64,000 nucleotides of DNA from contig NZ_FNJR01000001.1 in NCBI RefSeq assembly GCF_900104475.1, positions 235,629-299,628 on the forward strand. The letters run 5' to 3'. Position 1 is the stretch's first letter; every line of letters starts with the position of its first letter. Below, piece by piece: positions 1 to 7,975 of the stretch. The position numbers and the translations under genes are program-made. Source of the stretch: Actinopolyspora xinjiangensis. Lineage in GTDB: Bacteria; Actinomycetota; Actinomycetes; Mycobacteriales; Pseudonocardiaceae. The notes under the pieces were generated by a model. It worked only from the letters and a program-made list of their open reading frames with translations, was not told the origin of the DNA and did no database searches.

Positions 1-21
1 CCTACCGACCAGCGACATCAT
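1..21 (-). CDS. possible start of a gene running off the left edge
   Basis: Two adjacent ATG codons on the minus strand (19-21 and 16-18) lie just downstream of a GGAAGG-type ribosome binding site at 28-33 and open a reading frame leading out of the window. Only seven codons are visible (MMSLVGR), so no function can be given. The call rests on the binding site and spacing alone. Confidence 0.3.
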
Positions 22-448
22 TCAATCCTTCCGGGGTCTGAGCAGTAGGAGTGTAGGAACCTCCGGTAACGATCTTCCTTCCTGGTTACAGCAGCGAGAA
101 CAGGGAGTCGGGACCGTCCCAGCCGCTCCACAGCTGTGTGTCGACACCTCGATCACCAGCCGAAACCGTGCCTAGCGCCAAATGCCGTACCGCTACTACT
201 CAGACCCCCAATTGGCCCAGACTCCCGCATCCGTCAATGTGGCCGTCTATGGTCACCAAGTCGCCTACAGACTGTATGACACCGCCAAGCGACAAAAACA
301 GCACTGACCAAAGAAGTGGCGTTTTCACTGGCCAGCATCACCAAGAAGACTATGAGGCCAGCTCTTCTTGATCTCCTAGAAGGGGTATCATTACTCCACG
401 GTTCAGGGTCTACCCCTCGGGGCATCCCCACTTTACCCCCACTTTTGC

Positions 449-617
449 TCAGTCTTCCCGGTGCAGGTCGGCCAGGGCTCTGGCCGCCGAGTCACAGGCC
501 GTCTTCCGGTTCATGTACACGTCCAGGGTCAGGCTGCCTCCGATCGTGCCCGAGGTAGTCCGCGATCCCGCGGGCCGACACTCCGGCCTCGCCAAGGACG
601 ATCCCGGTCAGAGCCAC
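449..617 (-). pseudogene. tyrosine recombinase (phage/ICE integrase) C-terminal remnant, frameshifted
   Basis: Read in two minus-strand frames, the DNA gives the end of a tyrosine recombinase. One frame (about 617-541) reads ARGIADYLGH, the helix carrying the conserved LGH histidine. The other (about 540-449) reads GSLTLDVYMNRK followed by SAARALADLHRED and a stop; DVYM would hold the nucleophilic tyrosine. The frames join with one missing base near 540. No catalytic N-terminal part is visible upstream. This is most likely the wreck of an integrated element's integrase. The assignment rests on the C-terminal motif pattern only. Confidence 0.6.
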
Positions 618-1031
618 TGAGAATGCTCACCGCACGCACGTCAGTTCAGCCGGCACTGTGATCGGTCGGACACTCATCTCCACGAAGCTTTGTTCCACTG
701 TGGATTCCTTGATCCAGACACTTCCCCCAGAGGCCACCACGCTTGCGACGTAGCAAACGCACTTGGCCGTGTTCGCCGAGAAAGGGCCAAAATCACTCAG
801 ACGAGGGATCGACAGAGATGATCTGTACGAGTATAATCAGAAAAACATGTAGTACTCGCCGCCCCACGACGAGTACTACATGACGTTGCAGTCGAAGACC
901 GGAGGCCCTTTGACCAGTCTAAACATCCTCAGTGGGTTCCCACTATAGCAGGCTAGTCACCTTACTGTCTATCAGAGCTGAGAAACCTATCAGTCCTGAC
1001 AGGCAGCACGGGCCTCCGAACCGGAGGGCGT
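618..1031. other. stretch without a supported gene
   Basis: On the minus strand, about 625-800 gives an open stretch including ASGGSVWIKESTVEQSF that has a coding-like look but no start codon or recognisable family. It may be part of the same decayed element as the integrase remnant. Apart from the hairpin at 846-882 nothing else can be supported. Confidence 0.4.
841..882 (-). terminator. rho-independent terminator, minus strand
   Basis: A perfect 13-bp inverted repeat (CATGTAGTACTCG at 846-858, CGAGTACTACATG at 870-882) encloses an 11-base loop. On the minus strand it is followed directly by TTTTT (845-841), so it should end a leftward transcript. No convincing minus-strand gene lies immediately upstream, which suggests the gene it served has decayed. 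Confidence 0.7.
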
Positions 1032-1220
1032 ATGGATCTAGGCAGCCTGCCAACCGACGTGTCCGATACCAAAGTAGCTACGCTGTGGTGTCTTGCCATC
1101 ACCATGTCTGGTGACGTGGCTGGAGCGAGTACGAGCACTACTGTCCTTGGGGGACTCATCGCGCTCCTCCTGGGAGTCGGTGCTACCGTACAGCTCTTTG
1201 CCGGAGGCGAAGAGGAGTGA
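1032..1220 (+). CDS. small putative membrane protein
   Basis: A 62-residue protein starting at ATG, with GGAGG five bases upstream. Residues about 35-57 (from TTVLGGLIALLLGVGATVQL) form one hydrophobic segment, followed by a short acidic tail GGEEE, giving a single-span protein. A terminator hairpin begins at its stop codon, which supports a real transcription unit. Codon use is less GC-biased than in the neighbours, consistent with acquired DNA. The family is not recognised; it could be a small-peptide toxin or a phage-type small membrane protein, but nothing in the sequence decides this. Confidence 0.5.
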   Translation: MDLGSLPTDVSDTKVATLWCLAITMSGDVAGASTSTTVLGGLIALLLGVGATVQLFAGGEEE

Positions 1221-1242
1221 GCTGCTCTCAGCTCACGATTTT
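1217..1242 (+). terminator. rho-independent terminator
   Basis: GTGAGCTG (1217-1224), loop CTCT and CAGCTCAC (1229-1236) form a perfect 8-bp stem followed by GATTTT. It overlaps the stop codon of the small membrane protein. Confidence 0.7.
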
Positions 1243-1292
1243 CGGACACGCCTCAGTACCTCATGCCAGAGGCACTGGCAGGCTCGTTTGAC

Positions 1293-1333
1293 GTGGGAGT
1301 TCAGGTGCAAGACGTTGCGGCCTGAACTCCCAC
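1293..1333. repeat. long perfect inverted repeat (hairpin)
   Basis: GTGGGAGTTCAGG (1293-1305) and CCTGAACTCCCAC (1321-1333) are perfect 13-bp arms around 15 bases; inside the loop GCAA and TTGC can pair as well. There is no T-run on either side, so a terminator is unlikely. It could be a protein-binding or replication-type hairpin of the decayed element at the left edge. Confidence 0.6.
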
Positions 1334-2107
1334 ATGACGAATGAAGCTACTGTATTCGAAACCGGCCATCGGCGGTATCGCTTCCCACGCAGTCCCCACA
1401 CGAGTCAACGGCAACAGCCCGTTGCCACCGCTATGCAACAGCTCCTCGCCTACGGACTCCACAGTTCCGAACCCTGCCGAGGGCGCACGACGAATCAGCC
1501 GGTTGACCTGCGACGGGATACCAGATCGATCACCGTCGCTTGATCGTCGCCTCCCGGTCCGCGGGCTCATCCGGGGCATGTCCGGTTTCGTGCATCCGCT
1601 TCGCGGTATCGTTCCGCTCCGTGCGGAAGCAGGCATCCGTACGATCCCGACGTGGAATGCCTCTCCTCTCCACGGGACCGAACGGCATCGAAGTTCCACC
1701 GTCCTGCCAACACCCCGCACGACGAGGCCCACGCCCTCCAACGACCATCGATATTAGTCCACAACGGATAGACCGCCGCCGGACAAGCCGTGGTCCTGCC
1801 GCCTTGGGAGAAGGAGCACCGACCTTCCCCGGTCGGACACTCACATTCGTCCCCCTGGCGGTTCGCGGCACCAGAGCAGCTCCCTGCAACGGCACCGCCG
1901 ATCTCGTTCCAGGACCATCGGAAAAGAGCTGCTCCAGCAGGATGGCTCACCCGACCGGCACGGCCGAACCGGCCCGCCCGCCGCGCACGACGCGCCAACC
2001 GGGCGGAGCAGGCGGAACGGGAAACACATGCTCCCGCCCCGCCCGGTGCGGCTACTCATCAGACTTGGCTACATCACCAGGCTCGGCTGCTCACCTGCTA
2101 ACACTGC
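1334..2107. other. 774-base stretch without a supported gene
   Basis: Open frames exist on both strands, but none has a good start, consistent codon bias or a recognisable motif; they overlap each other as chance frames do in GC-rich DNA. No repeat or RNA gene was seen. It probably belongs to the decayed left-edge element. Confidence 0.4.
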
Positions 2108-3244
2108 TCATCCGGTGACGGGCAGATGCCCCTCGCTCGGGCTCGGTTCGGGTGCCTGCGGCAGCTCGTCGGGCCCGGGTTTCGGCTCCTGCGTGTCCGT
2201 CGGCGGCCCGTTCGAGTCGGTCGGCTCGGGTGGCGGATCAGTGGGCTCCGGGGGCGGCTCGCTCGGTTCCGGTGGCGGGTCACTCGGCTCCGGTGGAGGA
2301 TCGGTCGGGTCGGGCGGCGGCTCGGTCGGCGTTACTTCCGTCTCCACGCACGAGCGATCGTCCTCCGTGGTGGTCTGCCGCGTCCCCGTGTACATCTCGG
2401 CGCAGTTGGGGATCACCGTCCCCGCCGGCAGATCGGGGTTCACGCTCACCGTGATGGTCACGACCTCACTCCGCCCGGGCCGCAGGGTCCCCAGCGGACA
2501 GGTCACCGTCAGCCCACCCGAGTCACACACTCCGGAAGCCGATTCGACCGTGGTGAGCTGACCGTTCGTGGCGTCGTGCAGCGTGACGTCCACGGCGTCG
2601 GAAGGCCCGTGGTTGGTGGTCGTCAGCGTGTAGGTGATCGTCCCGTCGGGTGAAACCGTCGCGGGCCCCTCCTTGGTGATCTCCACGTTCGTGAGGGTCC
2701 GTGCCTGGGACACGAGCCGCGTGCTGTCCCCTGAGGTTCCAGGGGTGGACGAGTCCACGCCGGCCGTGTTGACGATGTTGGTACCGTCCGCGAGCCCCGG
2801 GTCCGTCGTCACCGGCACCGTGAACCGGACGGACTCGCCCGCGGGCACGGTCGTCCCGGCACCACCGCAGGTCACGGTCCGGCCGTCGACGGAGCAGTCG
2901 GCGGGAAGCTCCCCCACCCGCACCCCGGAGTCGAGCTGGTCGGTGACGACCACGTCCTCGGCGTCGGTGTCACCGGTGTTGGTCACGGTGATCACGTACT
3001 CCGCTTCCGCGCCCACGGTCATCGGGTTCGGAGTCACGGTCTTGGTGATGTCGAGCCGCGGACTTCGCGCGGAGCCTTCCGCCTGCCGGGCTCCCGGTCC
3101 CTCCCCAGGTCGGTCGGCGGGAGTCGCCGTTGCCGCTCCGGTGACGGTACCCACCGACAGCAGGCACGCGGCCACGGCCGCACCGGTAGCTCGACGCCGC
3201 CCTCCCCGAGGGGGGCGGCGAAACACGTTCGGTCCTCGCACCAT
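2108..3244 (-). CDS. secreted DUF11-repeat surface protein ending at an LPVTG motif
   Basis: A 378-residue exported protein. Residues 1-45 are a basic then hydrophobic signal peptide with an Ala-rich end. Two DUF11-type beta-sandwich domains follow, about 55-175 and 180-290, with phrases such as VTVTNTGDTDAEDVVVTD and TYTLTTTNHGPSDAVDVTLHD. Residues about 300-345 are a Pro/Glu/Asp linker built of seven-residue repeats. The protein ends in HLPVTG and stop. Sortase substrates normally carry LPxTG followed by a membrane helix and a basic tail; both are absent here, so cell-wall anchoring is doubtful and the protein may be released. Family function is structural or adhesive. It stands alone, 650 bp from the divergent GH64 gene. 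Confidence 0.8.
   Translation of the reverse strand: MVRGPNVFRRPPRGGRRRATGAAVAACLLSVGTVTGAATATPADRPGEGPGARQAEGSARSPRLDITKTVTPNPMTVGAEAEYVITVTNTGDTDAEDVVVTDQLDSGVRVGELPADCSVDGRTVTCGGAGTTVPAGESVRFTVPVTTDPGLADGTNIVNTAGVDSSTPGTSGDSTRLVSQARTLTNVEITKEGPATVSPDGTITYTLTTTNHGPSDAVDVTLHDATNGQLTTVESASGVCDSGGLTVTCPLGTLRPGRSEVVTITVSVNPDLPAGTVIPNCAEMYTGTRQTTTEDDRSCVETEVTPTEPPPDPTDPPPEPSDPPPEPSEPPPEPTDPPPEPTDSNGPPTDTQEPKPGPDELPQAPEPSPSEGHLPVTG
2216..2320 (-). repeat. five tandem 21-bp coding repeats
   Basis: Five consecutive units encode PPPDPTD, PPPEPSD, PPPEPSE, PPPEPTD and PPPEPTD (residues 309-343 of the DUF11 protein). Such a Pro-rich stalk can vary in copy number by slippage. Confidence 0.85.
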
Positions 3245-3895
3245 GATCGCCCTGTTCGTCCGGGAACATCGCGCATCGTCACTGGACCGGGCGATGCGCT
3301 AACGACTCCCGGCAGCGTAGAAGCGCGGGGCTCACCCACTCGTCGTCGACATGCCGACGCGTAGCTGTCTCACCCTTCCGAGCGAGGTCGACGATGAGAT
3401 CCCACCGCGGTCGGGGCTCGCGGCGAACAGCGCTCTCACCCCGCAACGCGGCCACCGGATGACAGTTCCCTGATCCGGAGTGCACGCTCCGGCAGGCGGG
3501 AGAACCGGGCCGCCGCGAGAGCGCGGAATGGCAGTGGAGACGACTGATCCATTTCACCGAGCTCGACGCCGCCACCGGACACGCCTCCGAGCGGGGAAAG
3601 CGGCAGGGACTCGAACCGTTCCCGCACGAGCAGACCTATCTCCCCGGCATGGGTGGCGGGGTGGTACTCACCGGTCTCGTCGCGGTCGATGCCGTGGATG
3701 TCGTGCTCGAAGTCGGGGGAAGCCGGAGTCGACGAGCCCGCTGCCCGATTCGGGACGTCGTGGCGGCACTTCCGATCTCTGCCGACCGGAGCACCGGCTG
3801 CGCCGGAACGAGGGAGTGCTTGATCGGTTCTGGCACCACCACACTGGGCTGGACCGCATGGTGGCCGTCACCACGGCCCAGCCAGAGGAGGCACC
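3245..3895. other. 651-base gap between divergent genes
   Basis: It should hold the promoters of the DUF11 and GH64 genes, but no clear -35/-10 pair was recognised. On the plus strand about 3535-3735 a coding-like stretch without a start reads LIHFTELDAATGHASERG and continues to LTGLVAVDAVDVVLEV. It may be a gene remnant, with no family recognised. Confidence 0.35.
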
Positions 3896-5059
3896 TTGTT
3901 CAACAGGAGAACATTCCTGGGCGGACTGTCCACGGCGGCGCTGGCCGCTCCCGTGCTGGGCGGTGGCGTGGCCGCCGCGCCGCGAAGGCGGGCCCGCCTG
4001 CCCGCCGTCCCGCTGCCGCTGACGGTGGTCAACCACACCGGCGCCTACGCCAACACCTCGATCACGCTCTACATCGTCGGAGTCGACCAGTCCGGCCGAC
4101 AGGTCCACGTCACCCCGGACGGCAGGCGGGTGCCGATCTCGTTCTCCGACAACGAATCCGACGGCTACGCCCACTACGGGATCCCGCTGAACAGCAGCGG
4201 TGACACCACGATCAGCCTGCCCGCCATGTCGGGGCGGGTCTACTTCGCCCTCGGCGGCGAGCTCAAGTTCAAAGTGGTCGAGAGCGGCACCGGCCAACCG
4301 GCGCTGCGGTATCCGGCGGGGTGGGTGCCCAGCGACCCCAGCAATACGGTGCTGCACGACGTCTTCGAGTTCACGCTCAACGAGACCGGGATGTACTGCA
4401 ACACCACGATGGTGGACATGTTCAGCGTCCCCTCCTCCATCCGGCTGGTGGGTTCCTCGGACCAGACCACCGGAACGCTGGAGCCGGGTGGTCGTGACCG
4501 GATCTTCGCCAACGTCACCTCCACCCCCGGTTTCGAGAACCTGCGGCAGGGCGACCATCGGATCGTGGCGCCCGGGCACGCGCTGGATCTGGGCGACTTC
4601 TCGAGCACGTACTTCGACTCCTACATCGACCAGGTGTGGGAGAAGTACCGCTCGACCACCATGACCGTGGACATCGGCACCGGCGTCCACCGCGGTTCGG
4701 TGTCCGGCGACCGGTTCGTCTTCGACGGCGAGGTGGGGGCGTTCGACAGGCCGAGCACCCGTGACGTGCTGTTCTGCGACGGTGCGCTCTTCGCGGGCGC
4801 GGCTCCCCGAGGCCCGGTGGCGGCGATCCTGGGCGCCGGGCTCAACAGGTCCAACCTGCACAGCGTCACGACCCAGCCCGCCACGAACGCGGCGAGCTTC
4901 TACGGTCACTCGGTCACGAACCACTACGCGAAGACGCTGCACGCCAACACGGTCGACGGCAAGGCCTACGGCTTCGCCTTCGACGACGTGGCGGGCTACG
5001 CGTCCTACGTCCAGGACAGCGGGGCGAGTTCGGCGACGCTGACGCTCACTCCGCTGTGA
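3896..5059 (+). CDS. secreted beta-1,3-glucanase, glycoside hydrolase family 64
   Basis: A 387-residue exported enzyme. The TTG start is chosen because GAGGAGG lies five bases upstream. The N-terminus (FNRRTFLGGLSTAALAAP) has a twin-arginine-like signal: two arginines, then a hydrophobic stretch ending near AAA. The mature part matches the GH64/thaumatin-like beta-1,3-glucanases of actinomycetes, including LTVVNHTGAY near the start, a central ETGMYCNTTMVDMFSVP and a C-terminal AYGFAFDDVAGY. The family cleaves laminarin and fungal cell-wall beta-1,3-glucan. Length fits the catalytic domain alone, with no carbohydrate-binding module. It is monocistronic and ends before a very strong terminator. 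Confidence 0.88.
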   Translation: MFNRRTFLGGLSTAALAAPVLGGGVAAAPRRRARLPAVPLPLTVVNHTGAYANTSITLYIVGVDQSGRQVHVTPDGRRVPISFSDNESDGYAHYGIPLNSSGDTTISLPAMSGRVYFALGGELKFKVVESGTGQPALRYPAGWVPSDPSNTVLHDVFEFTLNETGMYCNTTMVDMFSVPSSIRLVGSSDQTTGTLEPGGRDRIFANVTSTPGFENLRQGDHRIVAPGHALDLGDFSSTYFDSYIDQVWEKYRSTTMTVDIGTGVHRGSVSGDRFVFDGEVGAFDRPSTRDVLFCDGALFAGAAPRGPVAAILGAGLNRSNLHSVTTQPATNAASFYGHSVTNHYAKTLHANTVDGKAYGFAFDDVAGYASYVQDSGASSATLTLTPL

Positions 5060-5073
5060 TCCTCACCGTAGGC

Positions 5074-5123
5074 GGATCATCGGCCGGGGGCGGAATCCGC
5101 GCCCCGCCCCCGGCCGGTGATCC
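5074..5123. terminator. bidirectional terminator, 20-bp stem
   Basis: The arms 5074-5093 (GGATCATCGGCCGGGGGCGG) and 5104-5123 pair along their length with one T-G wobble, around a 10-base loop. It lies between the convergent GH64 and DrrB-type genes and can serve both. Confidence 0.75.
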
Positions 5124-5187
5124 GTCGAGGTGGGCCACGGCGGATTCCGGGGCAGCACCCGTCACGTCGCGCTCGCCCCGCAGGAGC

Positions 5188-6024
5188 TCACAGCGGGCGG
5201 CGGAACCCCTTGATCGCGAAGAAGGCACCGACCAGCAGCAGCACGGCGCTGGCTCCCACGGCGGAGAGCACCCCGGTGCCCACCGGCAGCGCCAGCGACA
5301 GGTCGCGGGAGGCGTCGACCGCGTAGGTCAGCGGGTTGACGCGGGCGACGACGCTCAACCAGTTCGGCAGCGCGTCCAGCGGCACGAACGCGCTGGAGGC
5401 GAACATCAGCGGGAACATGGCCAGAAAGCCCACGCTCTGCATGACCTCCTCCTTGCGCACCCAGGAGGCGATCGCGAGGAAGACCCAGGTCAGCGACCAG
5501 CTGACCATCAGCGCGAGCAGCCAGGCGCTGAAGGTCCCCAGCAATCCGCCCTTCGGGGAGAATCCGAACAGCACGGCGGCCGCGCACAGCAGGATCACGA
5601 GCTGCACCGCGGTGCGGAAGAGGTCGGCGAGGCTGCGGGCGAGGAGCACCGAGCCCATGCGGATCGGCAGCGCGCGGAACCGGCCGAGCACGCCGTTCTT
5701 CATGTCGGTGATCAGTCCCACGCCGGACTGCAGCGAGGCGCCGATGCCGGTGGTCACCAGGATGGCGGGCATCAGGTAGTTGATGTAGCTGCCGGTCTGG
5801 ATGCTCGACATCAACGCCTTGCCGAAGACCTGGCTGAACAGCGTCAGCATGATCAGCGGCTGCAGCAGGCTGAACACGACTATCCGGGGGTCCTTCACGA
5901 CCGCGCGTAAGGACCTGCCGGTCAGGACCACGATCTGGGTCCAGACGTTGGCGCCGTGCCAGTTGGCCCGATCGGGTGAGGACTCCGGCGCTTCGGTGCT
6001 GGGAGCGCTGAGTGTGCTGGTCAT
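5188..6024 (-). CDS. DrrB-type ABC-2 exporter permease
   Basis: A 278-residue membrane protein, the permease partner of the ATPase encoded just upstream. ATG 6024 is preferred over an upstream frame because GGGAAG sits six bases before it and the protein then begins like family members. After about 25 polar residues (MTSTLSAPSTEAPESSPDR) come six hydrophobic segments typical of ABC2_membrane proteins, with the family phrases VFSLLQPLIMLTLFSQVFG, MSSIQTGSYINYLMPAI and NPLTYAVDASRDL. The daunorubicin-resistance family exports drugs or lipids; the substrate here is unknown. It is the third gene of the tetR-ATPase-permease operon, about 240 bases after the ATPase gene. Confidence 0.88.
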   Translation of the reverse strand: MTSTLSAPSTEAPESSPDRANWHGANVWTQIVVLTGRSLRAVVKDPRIVVFSLLQPLIMLTLFSQVFGKALMSSIQTGSYINYLMPAILVTTGIGASLQSGVGLITDMKNGVLGRFRALPIRMGSVLLARSLADLFRTAVQLVILLCAAAVLFGFSPKGGLLGTFSAWLLALMVSWSLTWVFLAIASWVRKEEVMQSVGFLAMFPLMFASSAFVPLDALPNWLSVVARVNPLTYAVDASRDLSLALPVGTGVLSAVGASAVLLLVGAFFAIKGFRRPL

Positions 6025-6266
6025 CTGTACTTCCCGTCGCTTATGAAGCTTTTTCGTTTCGACTGTTCGGGGAGGCCGCGCCGCACCGGCTCGCGGTGCC
6101 CGCGGGAGCCGTTCACGGGACCGGACTCCCACGCGCCGCTCCTGCCCGTGGGAACACGGAGCGACAGCGGACACGGCGCGAACCAACGGGGCAGGACCGC
6201 GCGTCACGGAGGTGAGTCGTACCGCGCCGCCGGGGTGCCGAACGCCCCGGTAGCGGAGAGCTCGGC

Positions 6267-7214
6267 TCAGGCGGCCGACTCGGAAGCGTGGTGGGCGAGG
6301 TTCAGGTAGACGTCGTCCAGGGTCGGCTCACCGAGGCCGAGACCGCTGACCTCGATGCCCGCCTCGTCCAGCGCGCGGACCACCACGGCGAGTTCGTGCG
6401 AGGCGTTGACCGGCGCTGTGACGGCGTGCCGCTGTTCGTCGTGCACCGGGCTGAGCCCGGCACGGCCGAGGGCTTCGAGCGCCCGGGGGGCTTCGGCCGG
6501 GTCAGCCAGGGTGGCGGTGGCGGTTCGCTGCCCCACTTCGGCCTTGAGCTCCTCGGCGGTGCCGGAAGCGACGACCTTGCCGCTGGAGAGCACCGTGATG
6601 GAGTCGGCGAGCCGGTCCGCCTCGTCGAGGTACTGAGTGGTCAGCAGCACCGTGGTGCCGTCGTCGACCAGGTTCTCCACGATCTGCCACAGCCCCATCC
6701 GGCTGGTGGGGTCCAGCCCTGTGGTGGGTTCGTCGAGGAAGATCACGTCCGGATGGCCGACGAGACTCGCCGCCAGATCCAGCCTGCGCCGCATGCCGCC
6801 GGAGTAGGTCCGCGCGGGACGTTTGGCCGCCTCGGTCAGCTCGAACAGGGTCAGCAGCTCCTCGGCCCGCTGCTTGGCGGCGCGCTTACCCGCACCGAGC
6901 AGCCTGGCGATGAGCACCAGGTTGTCCAGCCCGGACAGTTGTTCGTCCACGGCGGCGAACTGCCCGGTCAGACCGATCCGGGCGCAGACCTGCCTGCTCT
7001 GTCGCACCACGTCGTAGCCCGCGATGCGCGCGGTGCCGCCGGTCGGCGGGGAGAGCGTGCTGAGGATGTTGACCAGCGTGGTCTTGCCCGCTCCGTTGTG
7101 GCCGAGCAGACCGAGCACGTTGCCCTCGGGAACCCGCAGGCTCACATCGTCGAGAGCCTTGAACTTCCCGAAGTCCTTGGTTACGTTTTCGACCTCGATA
7201 GGCGGTCTTGCCAT
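6267..7214 (-). CDS. DrrA-type ABC exporter ATP-binding protein
   Basis: A 315-residue ATPase. Walker A is GHNGAGKTT (residues about 39-47); the signature is YSGGMRRRLDLAASL, and Walker B is VIFLDEPTTGLDP. The GL-rich C-terminal extension, ending EVSGLGLGEPTLDDVYLNL, is typical of DrrA-type drug-resistance ATPases (TIGR01188-like). It powers the DrrB-type permease encoded downstream. ATG 7214 begins MARPPIEVENVTKDF, the usual start; it lies 11 bases after the tetR stop, so the two are co-transcribed. Expression should follow the TetR operator at 7892-7911. Confidence 0.92.
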   Translation of the reverse strand: MARPPIEVENVTKDFGKFKALDDVSLRVPEGNVLGLLGHNGAGKTTLVNILSTLSPPTGGTARIAGYDVVRQSRQVCARIGLTGQFAAVDEQLSGLDNLVLIARLLGAGKRAAKQRAEELLTLFELTEAAKRPARTYSGGMRRRLDLAASLVGHPDVIFLDEPTTGLDPTSRMGLWQIVENLVDDGTTVLLTTQYLDEADRLADSITVLSSGKVVASGTAEELKAEVGQRTATATLADPAEAPRALEALGRAGLSPVHDEQRHAVTAPVNASHELAVVVRALDEAGIEVSGLGLGEPTLDDVYLNLAHHASESAA

Positions 7215-7225
7215 TGGTTTCCCTC

Positions 7226-7879
7226 TCACCGGTTCGGGCCGGTCGATGTCCGGGGTTTCCGCTCCACCAGCGCGCCGCGCAGCAGTACGTCGATGCGCGG
7301 GGCCAGCTTGGAGCGGGCCTCGTCGTCGCTGTTCCCGTCGAAGCTCGCGCTCAGCAGCAGGCCGAGCAGCATGGCCGCGACGTCGCGCACCGGCACTCGC
7401 AACCGCCCCTCGTCGGGGGCGATCAGCTCGGCGAACGCCTCGGTCAGTTCGAGCACGAACCGGGGTGGGCCGTGTCTGCCGGGGTGCTGTTCGCCGTGGG
7501 CCTCGTGCCGGTGCACGTCGTAGTCGGCAGCGGCCAGGTTGCGCTTCAGTTCCCCCAGGCGGGAGAAGTGGTCGAGCACCAGCACCGCCGCTTCGGTGAG
7601 CCTGGTGTCGATGGGCAGTTCCGTGGATATCTCGCTCATCCGAGCACGCACTTCGTCGGTGCGGAACGCTTCCGCCAGGCAGGCGCGGAGGAGCTCGCCC
7701 TTGTCCGCGAAGACCCGGAACACCGTCCCCTCGGCCACGTCCGCGGCCTGGGCGATCGACTTGGTGGTCACGTTCGCGCCCTGTTCGGCGAGCAGGGGCA
7801 GCGTGGCCCGGACGATCGCGGTTCGCCGTTCCTCCGAACTCATCGCCGGGGCACGGCGTCGGGGTTCCGGTGTGCTCAC
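7226..7879 (-). CDS. TetR-family repressor of the exporter operon
   Basis: A 217-residue regulator with a GTG start. Residues about 15-65 form the TetR helix-turn-helix (RTAIVRATLPLLAEQG, then TTKSIAQAADVAEGTVFRVF and the DK that follows). The rest is a helical ligand-binding domain. It is the first gene of the operon with the DrrA/DrrB-type exporter, and a perfect 20-bp palindrome lies 12 bases before its start. Autorepression relieved by an exported compound is the likely circuit; the ligand is unknown. Confidence 0.9.
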   Translation of the reverse strand: MSTPEPRRRAPAMSSEERRTAIVRATLPLLAEQGANVTTKSIAQAADVAEGTVFRVFADKGELLRACLAEAFRTDEVRARMSEISTELPIDTRLTEAAVLVLDHFSRLGELKRNLAAADYDVHRHEAHGEQHPGRHGPPRFVLELTEAFAELIAPDEGRLRVPVRDVAAMLLGLLLSASFDGNSDDEARSKLAPRIDVLLRGALVERKPRTSTGPNR

Positions 7880-7891
7880 CCCACCACAATA

Positions 7892-7911
7892 CTGAGTGAG
7901 TACTCACTCAG
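7892..7911. promoter_or_regulatory. TetR operator palindrome
   Basis: CTGAGTGAGTACTCACTCAG is a perfect 20-bp palindrome directly upstream of the tetR GTG. Length and symmetry fit a TetR-family operator covering the promoter of the exporter operon. Confidence 0.8.
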
Positions 7912-7975
7912 CAAACCTGAAACCGGTGTCCACCCCGCCGCCGGGGTGAACACCGCCCGCCGAGCGAGAACGGGT

